Positions 17,525 to 26,397 of a stretch of 64,000 bases of DNA are shown here, one piece after another. The stretch comes from Palsa-506 sp963786975 (GTDB lineage Bacteria; Actinomycetota; Actinomycetes; Streptosporangiales; Streptosporangiaceae): positions 248,001 through 312,000 of the forward strand of contig CAWBBE010000004.1 in assembly GCA_963786975.1 (NCBI GenBank), read 5' to 3'. A model generated the notes under the pieces. It made no database searches. It was not told the origin of the DNA and saw only the letters and a list, made by a program, of their open reading frames with translations. Made by a program: the position numbers and the translations under genes. Positions within the stretch are counted from its first letter, which is position 1. Each line of letters starts with the position of its first letter.

Positions 17525-18358
17525 ATGAGCGAGCTGCCGATGCAGGGCCGGGTGGCGCTGGTGGCCGGCGCCAGTAAGGGAATCGGCGCGGCTACCGCCG
17601 AGGCCTTCGCGGCGGCCGGCGCCGCGGTCGTCCTGGGCGCCCGCGACATCGCGGCGCTGGAGACCGTCGCGAAGCGGATCGAGGCGGCCGGGGGGCGGGC
17701 GACCGCGGTGCGGGCCGACGTCGCGGACGCGGACTCGATGCGCGGGCTGGTCGACGCCGCGATCTCGGCCTACGGCCGGCTCGACGCCGCGTTCAACAAC
17801 GCCACCGACGGGCCGATGCCGGCGCCGCTCGCCGACATCGACGTCGGCGAGTTCGACCGGGGCATCGCCACCAATATCCGCGGCACGTTCCTCGGGATGA
17901 AGTTCCAGATCCCGGCCATGCTGGCAGGCGGCGGCGGCGCGATCGTGAACATGGCCTCGGTGGCCGGCTTGCAGGCGACCGCGAACCTCGCCGCCTACGT
18001 CGCCGGCAAGGCCGGGATCATCGGCCTGACCAGGGTCGCCGCGCTGGACTACGCCGACCAGGGCATCCGGGTCAACGTGGTGGCGCCCGGCCCGATCCTG
18101 ACGCACCACCTGGTGGCGGCCGGCCAGGAAGCGCAGCGGCAGGCCGGGCTGTCCACGCCGATGCGGCGAACCGGCCAGCCGGCCGAGGTGGCCAGCGCCG
18201 TGCTCTGGCTGTGCTCGGCGCAGTCGTCGTTCATCACCGGTGCCGTGCTCCCGATCGATGGCGGGCAGTCCGCCGGGCACAAGCCGCCGCAGATGTACCG
18301 GCCGGGCACGCCGATGGCGGCGCCGGCGGCGGGGGCGCGGGCCGGGCGGCATTCCTGA
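17525..18358 (+). CDS. short-chain dehydrogenase/reductase (SDR)
   Basis: 277 residues. ATG 17525 is preceded by GAGAGGAGAG. Classical SDR motifs: cofactor glycine motif AGASKGIG near residues 14-21, Asp in VRADVAD, FNNAT (usual NNAG), catalytic Ser in MASVAG, Tyr/Lys in YVAGK, and a C-terminal VLPIDGGQSAG. An extra Pro/Ala-rich tail of about 20 residues follows. It is an NAD(P)-dependent oxidoreductase of unknown substrate. It has its own promoter with palindromic sites (17454-17497), so expression is probably controlled by a ligand-responsive repressor. Confidence 0.9.
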   Translation: MSELPMQGRVALVAGASKGIGAATAEAFAAAGAAVVLGARDIAALETVAKRIEAAGGRATAVRADVADADSMRGLVDAAISAYGRLDAAFNNATDGPMPAPLADIDVGEFDRGIATNIRGTFLGMKFQIPAMLAGGGGAIVNMASVAGLQATANLAAYVAGKAGIIGLTRVAALDYADQGIRVNVVAPGPILTHHLVAAGQEAQRQAGLSTPMRRTGQPAEVASAVLWLCSAQSSFITGAVLPIDGGQSAGHKPPQMYRPGTPMAAPAAGARAGRHS

Positions 18359-18432
18359 CCCGCGCCTCATCCGGCGGCTGCGGCCGCGCCGGGCCGGCGG
18401 GCAAGATCGCCGCACGCCCGGCTGCCGCTGGC

Positions 18433-19338
18433 TCAGTTGACCTTCTTGAGCGTGCCCACGGTGACGTGCGGCCAGCTGAGACCAAGGAAGTCCAGGAACA
18501 CGGTCTGGGTGTACTGGAGCTGCAGGAACTGGCGGCCGTCATTCGGCGCCGGGAACTGCACGGTCTCGATCCAGAAGGTCGCGCTGACGTGGCTGACCTC
18601 CGCGTTGGTCCGCAGGAACGGGATGTTCTCCGCGCCGCCGGCGGTGTGCTTCGCGGCGTTCTTGACGGTCGAGACATGCAGCGCCGTCGTCGCGGTAACC
18701 GTCTGGCCGGCCATGGCGGCGGCGAGCACCGAGTTCGGGTTCGTCACGGCAGCCTGGGTGACCTGGGGTGGCGTGGGCGTGGTCCGGAACTTGCTGGGAT
18801 TACTGAGGTTGTACTCGGGGAACGTGTTGGCGGTGCCGGGCGGCGGCTCGGCACCGCCGGCCGTAAACGGCACGGTGTTGGCGTGATCGAAGACGGGCGG
18901 CCCGGTCAGCTGGGACGAGGTGCCCTGCACCGTGACGGCGGTGCCGTGCGGGATGGTCGCGAGCCGGACAACGGTCGCCGGGTCGGCAGGCTTGGTGGTG
19001 GCCGGGACGTTCAGCCAGACGCCGGGTTCGATGTGGATCGCGCCGCCGGTGTCCTGGTCATTGATCTGCTGCAGGTAGTGCACGCCGAACAGCTCGATGT
19101 CATCCATCTGGGAGCCGCGGTTCGGGATCGGCCCGCCGATCGCGCTGAACCGCAGCCGCTCGTCGGTCGGGTTCAGCTCGAGGAAGATGTCGTTGTCGCC
19201 CTCGAAATCCGGGCGGGCGATCAGGTTGAAGCCGTGGCCAGCCCAGTTGCCCGGCAGATTGCCGAGTGGCCCGAGTTCCTGCACGAGGCCGAGCGCGGGC
19301 GGGGCCGCGCGGAAATCCGGAACAGTGTTTGCCGTCAT
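18433..19338 (-). CDS. uncharacterised protein with calycin/lipid-binding-like N-terminus
   Basis: 301 residues from ATG 19338. There is no signal peptide. The N-terminal part has LGNLPGNWAGHGFNLIARPD, where G-x-W resembles the calycin (lipocalin, FABP, nitrobindin) signature, followed by IFLELNPTDERLRFS. A His-containing LFGVHYLQQIND and GAIHIEPGVWLNVPATT follow, then strand-rich segments to WIETVQFPAPNDGRQFLQLQ near the end. Heme- or lipid-binding proteins share such layouts, and a heme-binding role is my best guess, but no ligand residue can be proved. Composition is less GC-biased in amino-acid use than its neighbours. It stands alone, convergent with the SDR gene. Confidence 0.7.
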   Translation of the reverse strand: MTANTVPDFRAAPPALGLVQELGPLGNLPGNWAGHGFNLIARPDFEGDNDIFLELNPTDERLRFSAIGGPIPNRGSQMDDIELFGVHYLQQINDQDTGGAIHIEPGVWLNVPATTKPADPATVVRLATIPHGTAVTVQGTSSQLTGPPVFDHANTVPFTAGGAEPPPGTANTFPEYNLSNPSKFRTTPTPPQVTQAAVTNPNSVLAAAMAGQTVTATTALHVSTVKNAAKHTAGGAENIPFLRTNAEVSHVSATFWIETVQFPAPNDGRQFLQLQYTQTVFLDFLGLSWPHVTVGTLKKVN

Positions 19339-19488
19339 GCGACTACTCCTGGTGACTAACGAGCGGATTATCCGTCATTAGGCGGAGGTGGCCGGCCGCG
19401 AGTTGATACCTCCCGCATCCGCCGCCAGCCGCTCGCCGGGGTGAGCCGGGAGTAGCGGCGCAGCGGGCGATGCGGCAGGCTTACTGCC

Positions 19489-20001
19489 GTGCCTAGCGTG
19501 CCGTTCCCCGAGCCCACCACGCCGGTCTCCGCACCGGCCGCGGTCTTCCTCGGGTACCTCGACTACTTCCGCTACCAGCTGGTGAGCAAGCTGCAGGCGC
19601 TGCCCCGCAGCGAGTTGCGGCGCAGTCGGCTGCCGTCCGGCTGGACGCCGATCGAGCTGCTCAACCACCTCAGCCATGTCGAGATGCGGTGGCTTGAATG
19701 GGGCTTCGAAGGGCGCGATGTGGCCGATCCCTGGGCCGACAGCCAGGACGGCCGCTGGCACGTCGCGGCCGGCCGGGACCTCGAAGAGCTGGTAACGGCG
19801 CTGCAGGCGCAGGCCGCGCGCACCCGGGCCATCGTCGAGTCCCATGACCTGGCCGACATCGGCCAGCCGGGTGACCGGTGGGACGGGGCCGATCCGCCGT
19901 CGCTCGAGCGGATCTTGTTCCACCTGCTGCAGGAGTACGCCCGGCACATCGGCCACCTCGACATCGCCAGCGAGCTGGCCGGCGGCGAGACCGGAGAGTG
20001 A
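19489..20001 (+). CDS. DinB-like (DUF664) protein
   Basis: 170 residues from GTG 19489. This four-helix-bundle family is recognised by IELLNHLSHVEMRWLEWGF and ILFHLLQEYARHIGHLDIAS; the His residues in NHLSHVE and the HIGHLD triplet are the usual metal ligands. In this phylum DUF664 members are thiol-dependent transferases or hydrolases related to mycothiol S-transferases, so a detoxification role is possible. The gene is divergent from the uncharacterised gene starting at 19338. The region between holds no clear regulatory site. Confidence 0.85.
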   Translation: MPSVPFPEPTTPVSAPAAVFLGYLDYFRYQLVSKLQALPRSELRRSRLPSGWTPIELLNHLSHVEMRWLEWGFEGRDVADPWADSQDGRWHVAAGRDLEELVTALQAQAARTRAIVESHDLADIGQPGDRWDGADPPSLERILFHLLQEYARHIGHLDIASELAGGETGE

Positions 20002-20205
20002 CGGCACGACGAGCTGTGCCGGGAATCCGGTAACCGGCGAGCCTCACCCGGGCCGGGCCGCCGCTGTCCAGCACCCGGCTCGCGGTCATCTCGGTCGGCG
20101 CTGCCGTGCTAGCGGCGCGGGTACCCGGCGGCCGCCGCCGTCCGGCGGCCAGCGCCGGGCCTGTCCCGGAGGCAATTTCGTGACCCCTGGCCGGCCAGTG
20201 GCGGC

Positions 20206-21057
20206 CTATTTCCGCGGCCGGTAGCGCAGCCGTTCCCGGGCGATCTGGCTGCGGCCGTTGCGTTCGTTCGCGTTGGCGGCCGTGCTGGCCCGCTCCAGAT
20301 CCGCCGCGCTGATCAGCCCGTTGGCGAGCAGGAACCCGGCCAGGTCACGCTGGTGACGCTGCTCGTTCCAGATGCGGCGCTGGAGTTCCTTCTTATAGTC
20401 GGAGACGGTGCCCTCGCCGTTCAGGTCCAGCGCGATGGCCACCTCCACCATCGGCACCTCCTGCGGGGCAACCGCACCGAGGATGAACTGCTGGTAGTAG
20501 TAGGCCATGGCCAGGCAGGCCTTGTCGTTCCGGTCAAAATAGGCCCGCACCTTGGCGGCCGCGTCAGGCCGCGGCGGCTTGCCGCCGGCGGCGGCCGCGC
20601 CGTATTCCAGCTGCCGCTCCTGCTGGGTATGCGGCTGGTCGCTGCTGTGCGGGCTGGTCGGGTTGTCGCGCCGGTCCACCGGGACGTCGATGCTCAGCGG
20701 CAGGACCCACTTCCCCACGCTGACCAGCCACGATCCGTCTTCCAGGCGGACCGGCAGGGTCTCGTACGCAGCCGGCGCCATCGGCAGCACGTGCCGGGCG
20801 CTGGCCTGCACCGCCCGGTAGTCCACCGCGGACTCGGCGGCGAACGGCGCCAGGTACACCTTGTGCGTGGTATCCCTGCTGAACAGCTCCCACCGGTAAT
20901 GCACGTAACGGAAGCCGGCGCACCGCGGCGAGCGGTGCAGGGTCGGGTCCTTGCCCGCGCTCAGCAGCGTCCGGTCCAGCCAGGTGATCTCACCGGGCGG
21001 GCAGTTCAGCCATTCGCGCTGCCGGGCTGACCAGATGACGAGCTGGCCCTTCGCCAC
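20206..21057 (-). CDS. uncharacterised protein paired with an FHA protein
   Basis: 283 residues from ATG 21057. It is cytosolic, with no signal or membrane segment. The N-terminal domain (1-130) is beta-rich with many Trp and Tyr (VIWSARQREWLNCPPGEITW, FRYVHYRWELFSRD, LVSVGKWVLPLSIDVPVD). A charged linker (130-165) leads to a helical C-terminal domain with RAYFDRNDKACLAMAYYYQQ and basic KKELQRRIWNEQRHQRDLAG. I recognise no family. It lies 100 bases downstream of the FHA membrane protein on the same strand, so the pair may act in Ser/Thr-kinase signalling. The N-terminal domain may be a phosphopeptide or ligand module, but this is speculative. Confidence 0.7.
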   Translation of the reverse strand: MAKGQLVIWSARQREWLNCPPGEITWLDRTLLSAGKDPTLHRSPRCAGFRYVHYRWELFSRDTTHKVYLAPFAAESAVDYRAVQASARHVLPMAPAAYETLPVRLEDGSWLVSVGKWVLPLSIDVPVDRRDNPTSPHSSDQPHTQQERQLEYGAAAAGGKPPRPDAAAKVRAYFDRNDKACLAMAYYYQQFILGAVAPQEVPMVEVAIALDLNGEGTVSDYKKELQRRIWNEQRHQRDLAGFLLANGLISAADLERASTAANANERNGRSQIARERLRYRPRK

Positions 21058-21156
21058 TCACCATCGCCCCCGAGACCGGCGCGTCGTCGAACCATCCAGC
21101 GGAACCTGCGTTGCCTGTCACGATAGTATTCGCCGGCCAGCGCGAAGTCCGGCCGG

Positions 21157-22374
21157 TCAGCCGATCTCGACCCGGGAGGCCAGCGCGTCCGGCCGCGACC
21201 CCCAGCGGATCAGATCGCCGTCCCTGAGCGCGTGCTGATCGGCCAGGAACGCGCCGTTGAGCGTGAGCCCGTTCCGCCCCAGGCTGGTGATCCACCACTG
21301 CCCGTCGGCGAAGGTGAACTTGGCGTGCACCCGGGACACGGTGGGCTCATCCGGCAGGCGCAGTTCCGCCGCGGTGCCGCGGCCGGCGCTGGCCCCCGAG
21401 CTGCGGGTTTCCGCGACTGAGCCGCCGGTGACCAGCCGCAGCAGCGGCACCGGAGCCCGCTCCGCGACGGTCAGCTGTTCCAGCCCGGCGGTACGGACCG
21501 CGTCCGGCTCCAGCTGGGTGCGCCCGTCGCTCGCACGCGCGAAGGCCTCGGCCGGCTGCCAGGCGGGATCGCTGACGCCCGGCACGGCATCGCCAGGCGC
21601 AGCGGCCGGCGCGGGTGCGGGCGCGGCATATCCCGGCTGGGCATCGGCGCCCGGCACGGCATAAGCGGGCGCGGCATATCCCGGCTGGGCATCGGCCCCC
21701 GGCGCGGCATAAGCGGGCGCGGCATATCCCGGCTGGGCATCGGCCCCGGGCGCGGCGTAAACGGGCGCGGCGGCATAGCCGAACCCGGGCACGGGATAGC
21801 CGGCCAGCGCCGGATCCGGCAGCCTGCCCTGCCTGAGCTGGTAGCGGCCGGCCGGGACACCCGGGTCACCGACCACGAACGCCTGCACCGGGCCGGCGAT
21901 GGCGAGCCGCGCGGCCCGCGCCGCCACCTCCGCCTGGTAGGCCTCGGTAGCGCTGGAGTTGACCAGCGCCAGGTCAATCATCCCGGTCAGTGCGGCGAAG
22001 TCGTCCGGGTTCATCCGCAGCTCGATGACATTCGGCGCGAGCAGCGAGCCGGTCGGGGTAATGACGAACACCTCGGCCAGGTTCCGCAGGGCCAGCGCGA
22101 GCACGTCCCTGCCGTCCCGCCACGGCCGCGCGGCCAGCCGCTGCACCCACGGGTGCTCCCGCGTCATGCCCAGACCGTGCAGTGCCACCGCGCAGAGCGT
22201 GACGAAGACCGCGAGCAGCAGTAGCAGCGCAGTGCCGGCCACCAGCGAGCCGGTATAGGCCAGCAGGACCGCCCACAAGCCGGCCAGGCCGGCCGCTGCC
22301 AGCCAGCGCCGCCGGCGGCGGGACTGCAGCGGAGCTCTGGACTGGCGGCGCAGCGCATCGCTGCGATCGGCCAT
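21157..22374 (-). CDS. FHA-domain membrane protein with repeat linker
   Basis: 405 residues from ATG 22374, preceded by GGAAGGTG. Two membrane helices lie at about residues 25-65. A DUF3662-like region (FVITPTGSLLAPNVIELRMN, MNPDDFAALTGMIDLALV) covers about 90-180. A Pro/Ala/Tyr/Gly linker follows with three 16-residue repeats (YAAPAYAAPGADAQPG type). The C-terminal FHA domain (about 315-405) has RLPDEPTVSRVHAKFTF, SLGRNGLTLNGAFL and LRDGDLIRWG; the Ser-Arg-x-His and Asn motifs bind phosphothreonine. The layout matches FhaA-type proteins that act near Ser/Thr kinases and cell-wall synthesis, but with added membrane helices. A 24-bp palindrome lies upstream. Confidence 0.85.
   Translation of the reverse strand: MADRSDALRRQSRAPLQSRRRRRWLAAAGLAGLWAVLLAYTGSLVAGTALLLLLAVFVTLCAVALHGLGMTREHPWVQRLAARPWRDGRDVLALALRNLAEVFVITPTGSLLAPNVIELRMNPDDFAALTGMIDLALVNSSATEAYQAEVAARAARLAIAGPVQAFVVGDPGVPAGRYQLRQGRLPDPALAGYPVPGFGYAAAPVYAAPGADAQPGYAAPAYAAPGADAQPGYAAPAYAVPGADAQPGYAAPAPAPAAAPGDAVPGVSDPAWQPAEAFARASDGRTQLEPDAVRTAGLEQLTVAERAPVPLLRLVTGGSVAETRSSGASAGRGTAAELRLPDEPTVSRVHAKFTFADGQWWITSLGRNGLTLNGAFLADQHALRDGDLIRWGSRPDALASRVEIG
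21621..21764. repeat. three in-frame 48-bp tandem repeats within the FHA gene
   Basis: Units at 21621-21668, 21669-21716 and 21717-21764 differ by only a few bases, and a diverged half unit follows. Each encodes 16 residues of the low-complexity linker between the membrane-proximal region and the FHA domain. Near identity at DNA level indicates recent slippage or unequal exchange, so copy number probably varies between strains. Confidence 0.85.
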
Positions 22375-22490
22375 CACGACACCTTCCTTCGGCGGCGGGC
22401 CGGCCCGATAGCCGGGCGCGGCCCGCGCCAGGGGCTGCCTGGCCAGACGAGAATGCGGCAGGCCGCGCCGGAAGGTCAACGGATCCTGCC

Positions 22491-22514
22491 CGCTTTCCAG
22501 ATATCTGGAAAGCG
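22491..22514. promoter_or_regulatory. perfect 24-bp palindrome between divergent genes
   Basis: Half-site CGCTTTCCAGAT at 22491-22502 is followed directly by its exact complement at 22503-22514. It lies 117 bases upstream of the FHA gene start and about 280 bases upstream of the cupin gene, in an otherwise featureless 420-base intergenic region. Perfect symmetry without a loop argues for a dimeric protein-binding site rather than a terminator. A second palindrome, CCGGATGC followed by its complement at 22688-22703, lies closer to the cupin gene. No regulator is adjacent. Confidence 0.6.
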
Positions 22515-22795
22515 CACCGGCGCCGGGCCGTCCGTTTCAGCTGATCTTTCAGGCGGCTCGCCGCCCAGGTGCTGCGGGGCCGGCGCCGGTAGCAGCCGGG
22601 GGGCAGCCCGCGGTCAGGGCGCCCGTCCGCCACGGCCCATGCCAGCGATATACTCCAGCACATCCCCTGAATGCCTAGGCTGGCCAGCCGGATGCGCATC
22701 CGGTTTGCCAGCGTTAATCGCGCCGGATCGCTAGGATGGCGTTCTGCTGTAAACAGCGAGCACCGTACCGCACTAATGCCCGGAGCCAGCCCGAT

Positions 22796-23515
22796 ATGAG
22801 CCTGACATACAATGATGTCAGCTATTTGCTGCATGCTGCCGTTGGCCGACTCGCGCCTGGTGAGGAGGCCTCAGGTTGCCTGCTTGATACCGTTGCCGAG
22901 GTTGCCCGGCCCGGCTGCCTCGCCAAATTAATATCAGCTATCTGCGCGGATCAGACAATAGTCGGGGTTTGCGCGGCTCGCTCCTTCCGCCATCCGCTGG
23001 GCTTTAAGAAACTAGCGCTGATTGATGCGCTGCCGCTTTTCATGCTCCGCGTCCACGTTTGGTGGCCAGGCGATGACATTGGCGTCGAGCATGTGCACAA
23101 CCACCGATTCGGATTCGTATCGAGCGTTATCCGCGGCGGCTACGACATGGAGCTGTACCAGCCGGACCGTACCGGCACGCCAATGATCGAATACGAGGAG
23201 ACCGTCAGCCCCGACCTCGGCTGGCGGCTACGTCACGTGGGGACAGCGGGCCTGCGGCCGCTGGCCACGCTCAGGCTACGGCAAGGCTCCAGCTACGCGT
23301 TTTCCCCGGAAACGCTGCACCGCGTGACCGTGTCGCAGGCAGCCCCGTGCGTAACTCTATTCTTGCAGACAGCCGTCTCTAGGCGCACGACGCAGGTCTT
23401 CGCCAGCCCAGGATATTCGGCCCCAGCGGGAACACCTAAAGTGATGCTGAGCGGCGACGCTTACCGGCGCGAGCTGACCACCCTGCTGGCCGGGCTAGTC
23501 ACCCCGGCAGCCTGA
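22796..23515 (+). CDS. cupin-fold protein of unknown function
   Basis: 239 residues from ATG 22796, with GGAG ten bases upstream; an in-frame ATG at 22736 would add 20 residues but has no ribosome site. The cupin metal motif is VEHVHNHRFGFVSSVIRGGY near residues 98-117, and the second conserved box is YAFSPETLHRVTVSQAAPC. The layout resembles cysteine dioxygenase-type cupins (H-x-H then a later His), so an iron-dependent oxygenase is possible. Base composition is clearly lower in GC than its neighbours, with codons such as ATA, TTA and TCT, suggesting acquisition from elsewhere. The 295 bases between it and 23811 hold only a weak antisense frame that I do not accept as a gene. Confidence 0.65.
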   Translation: MSLTYNDVSYLLHAAVGRLAPGEEASGCLLDTVAEVARPGCLAKLISAICADQTIVGVCAARSFRHPLGFKKLALIDALPLFMLRVHVWWPGDDIGVEHVHNHRFGFVSSVIRGGYDMELYQPDRTGTPMIEYEETVSPDLGWRLRHVGTAGLRPLATLRLRQGSSYAFSPETLHRVTVSQAAPCVTLFLQTAVSRRTTQVFASPGYSAPAGTPKVMLSGDAYRRELTTLLAGLVTPAA

Positions 23516-23810
23516 CGCGGCCTCGCGGCTGCGCGCTGCGGCGGGCCACGCGGGACGCGGGTCGCCCCGACCTGGAGCGCGCGGAAATCGCCCTGGGCGA
23601 GGGACTCCCCGCGCACCGGTACCTGGCGGGCCATCGGGCACACCGTCGTCGGCCACCACTGGGACTGGTAGCGGAGGTGCGGCCTGCCCGCCGGCGTGAA
23701 AGCATTTGCTTTGCTAACCACAACCAAGCACGTTGGCCGGGCGGGGAGGCCGGGAACGACCTCGCCGCCGCCTGGCGGTACATCGTCACCGAGCAGGGGA
23801 GAGCCACGAC

Positions 23811-25553
23811 ATGAATTCCCCGGACCCGGCCTCCCGGGGCCCGGCCGCCGCGGGCCCGGACGGCGCGGGCGCAGCCGCAGCCCCGGCCGCCGCGGACGCA
23901 GCCGCAGCCCCGGCCGCCGCAGGCCCGGACGGCGCGGGCCCGGCCGCCGCGGGCCCGGCCGGGGAGGGCGGCTTCACCCACCGGCAGATCCTGGTGATCA
24001 TGTCCGGGCTGATGCTGGGGATGTTCCTGGCCTCGCTCGACCAGACGATCGTGGCGACCGCGCTGCCGACGATCGTCGGCGACTTCCACCGCAGCGACCT
24101 GCTGTCCTGGGTCATCACCGCCTACCTGCTGGCCAGCACCGCCTCGACGCCGCTGTGGGGCAAGGCCGGCGACCTGTACGGCCGCAAGCGCGTCTTCCAG
24201 CTCGCCATCGTCGTGTTCCTGGTGGCCAGCGCGCTGTGCGGCGCGTCGCAGAACATGTACGAGCTGATCGCCTTCCGCGGACTGCAGGGAATCGGCGGCG
24301 GCGGCCTGATCTCGCTGGTCTTCGCGATCATCGGCGACGTCATCCCGCCGCGCGAGCGCGGCCGCTACCAGGGCTACTTCGGCGCCGTCTTCGGCGTCGC
24401 CAGCGTCGTCGGGCCGCTGGCCGGCGGGTTCTTCGTCGACAACCTCAGCTGGCGCTACATCTTCTACATCAACCTGCCGCTCGGCATCGCCGCGCTGATC
24501 GTCACCAACCGGGTGCTGCGGCTGCCGATGCGCACCCGGCAGGTGCAGATCGACTGGTGGGGCGCGCTGCTGCTGGTCGCCGGCGTGTCCTGCATCCTGC
24601 TCGCCACCCAGTCCGGCGGCACCGACTACCCGTGGGGATCGTGGCAGATCGTCGGGCTGTTCGTGCTCGGGGCGCTGGTCCTGGTCGGCTTCGTGCTCCG
24701 GGAGGCGACTGGCGCCGGAGCCGATCCTGCCGCTCGAGCTGTTCCGGATGCAGATCTTCACCGTCGCCAACATCATCGCCTTCGTCAGCGGCATCGCGAT
24801 GTTCGGCGCGCTGGCGTTCCTGCCGCAGTACCTGCAGCTGGTCCACGGGGTCTCGGCCACCGAGTCGGGCCTGCTGCTGCTGCCGCTGCTGGTCGGCCTG
24901 CTGGTCGATGAGCATCAGCTCGGGCCTCTACATCTCCCGCACCGGCAGATACCGCTGGTTCCCGCTGGCCGGCACGATCGTGGTCACCGTCGGGCTGGTG
25001 CTGCTCACCCGTCTCGGCGCGCACACGCTCGCTGGCGGTGGTCAGCCTCTACATCCTGGTCTTCGGCGCCGGGCTCGGCCTGTTCATGCAGGTGCTGACG
25101 CTGGTCGTGCAGAACGCCGTGCCGATGCGGCAGATGGGCGTCGCGACATCGTCGGTGACGTTCTTCCGCTCGATGGGCGGCGCGATCGGGGCGTCCGCGC
25201 TCGGCGCGGTGCTGACCGCGCGGATCGCCGCCGAGTTCCCGCGCACCTGCCGCCCGCGGCGCTGCGCCGGCGGCGGCGACAAGGTCGCCCAGCTCGTCCA
25301 GAGCCCGGACGCGCTGAACGCGCTCAAGCAGCACCCATCCGGCCCTGCACGAGGGCATCATCCAGGCCTACTCGCACGCCATCGACCGGCTGTTCCTCGT
25401 CGCAGTGCCGGTATCGATGCTCAGCGTCATCGCTGCCCTGTTCATCAGGCAGGTCAAGCTGCGGACCAGCAACGCCCAGCCGGCGGCGGCCGCGACGCGT
25501 CGCCCGGCGCCGGGGCTGACGCCGCTCCGCTCGCTCCCGGAGGGATGCACTAG
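23811..25553 (+). pseudogene. DHA2-family (EmrB/QacA) drug-proton antiporter, at least four frameshifts
   Basis: ATG 23811 follows GGGGAGAG. A low-complexity Ala/Pro/Gly cytoplasmic N-terminus of about 50 residues precedes typical DHA2 sequence: ASLDQTIVATALPTIVGDFH (motif D1), PLWGKAGDLYGRKRVF (motif A) and YFGAVFGVASVVGPLAGGFF (motif C). The protein then continues through changing frames: PILPLELFRMQIFTVANII, ISSGLYISRTGRYRWFPLAG, AVVSLYILVFGAGLGLFMQV and ALHEGIIQAYSHAID. Each change is explained by one extra base, at about 24708 (A), 24907 (G), 25031 (G) and 25338 (T). The GDKVAQL region may hide others. Corrected, it is a complete 14-helix efflux pump. The end could be 25553 or 25566. Confidence 0.8.
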
Positions 25554-26204
25554 ATGCCCGGCGTGACGATCTCGGCCGGCTACGGCGCCGGCGGCAGCAT
25601 CATCGCCCCGCGACGTGGCCAGGCGGCTCGGCCTGCCGCTGCTCGACCGCGCGATCAGCTCGCACGTCGCCGCGCAGCTGCACGTGTCCGTGCCAGGAGG
25701 CCGAGGGCGGCGAGATCCGCCGGTCGCTGCGCCGACCGGTTCCTGACCGTGCTCGCGCCGCTGGCCGGCGGCGTGCTCGGCGCCGGCACCGACGCCGCGC
25801 CGCCGGAGGCGCATCCGTGCCGCCGCCGACGACGCCGACGCTGTTCCGCGAGCAGGCCGAGGCGATCATGCGCGCGGCGCTGGCGGACCGGCGCGGTCAT
25901 CCTCGGCCGGGCCGGCGGCGCCGCGTTCCAGCAGCGAGCCGGACGTGCTGCGGGTACGGCTGTTCGGGCCGGCGGAGGCCCGGATCGCCCAGGCGGCCCG
26001 GATCGAGGACGTCGATCGCGGACGACGGCCCGGCAGCGGCTGCCCGAGGTCGACCGCGCCCGCGCGCAGTACGTCCGCCGGCTCTACGCCGCCGACATCG
26101 ACGATCCGGCGCTCTACCACCTGCAGATCGACAGCACGGTGCTGCCGCTGGACGCCTGCGCCGACCTGATCGCGGCCGCCTACCAGGCCCTGGCCGGCCG
26201 CTGA
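25554..26204 (+). pseudogene. cytidylate kinase-like family protein, nine single-base insertions
   Basis: As printed, no single frame gives a protein. Starting at ATG 25554 (one base after the TAG at 25551-25553), dropping one base near 25611, 25693, 25730, 25812, 25843, 25889, 25929, 26011 and 26030 yields a continuous frame that ends correctly at 26204. It contains VTISAGYGAGGSIIAPDVAR (P-loop-like start), LGLPLLDRAISSHVAAQLHV, FREQAEAIMRAALADGAVIL, GRAGGAAF, VLRVRLFGPAEARIAQAARI and QRLPEVDRARAQYVRRLYAA. This fits the cytidylate-kinase-like nucleotide kinase family. It is paired with the transporter before it. Insertion-only errors at this density suggest sequence error rather than decay. 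Confidence 0.7.
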
Positions 26205-26397
26205 GCCTTCCGGGACGAGTGCGGCCGGCGCAACCATCCGCGCCGCTCGGCCGTTGGGCCTTGTCAGTGGCGGATCCACTGGCCGCCGACCGGCAATGCG
26301 GCGATCGCACGCTCTCGTCCTGGCCGGACGGCACGCACGCGCTGGCGCAGATCCGAGCACAATACGCACGCGCTGACGCGTCACGGAGGGAAGGTGC

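Noticed and set aside
23461..23727. Minus-strand 88-codon frame with SQWWPTTVCPMARQVPVRGE
   Set aside because: It overlaps the cupin 3' end, has no ribosome site and no known family; composition looks like antisense chance.
23499..24860. 453-codon minus-strand frame opposite the transporter
   Set aside because: His/Gln/Asp-rich antisense sequence; DHA2 motifs are on the plus strand.
24708..26030. Programmed ribosomal frameshifting
   Set aside because: No slippery heptamers, the shift sites share no motif, and thirteen shifts in two genes is not credible as programmed recoding.
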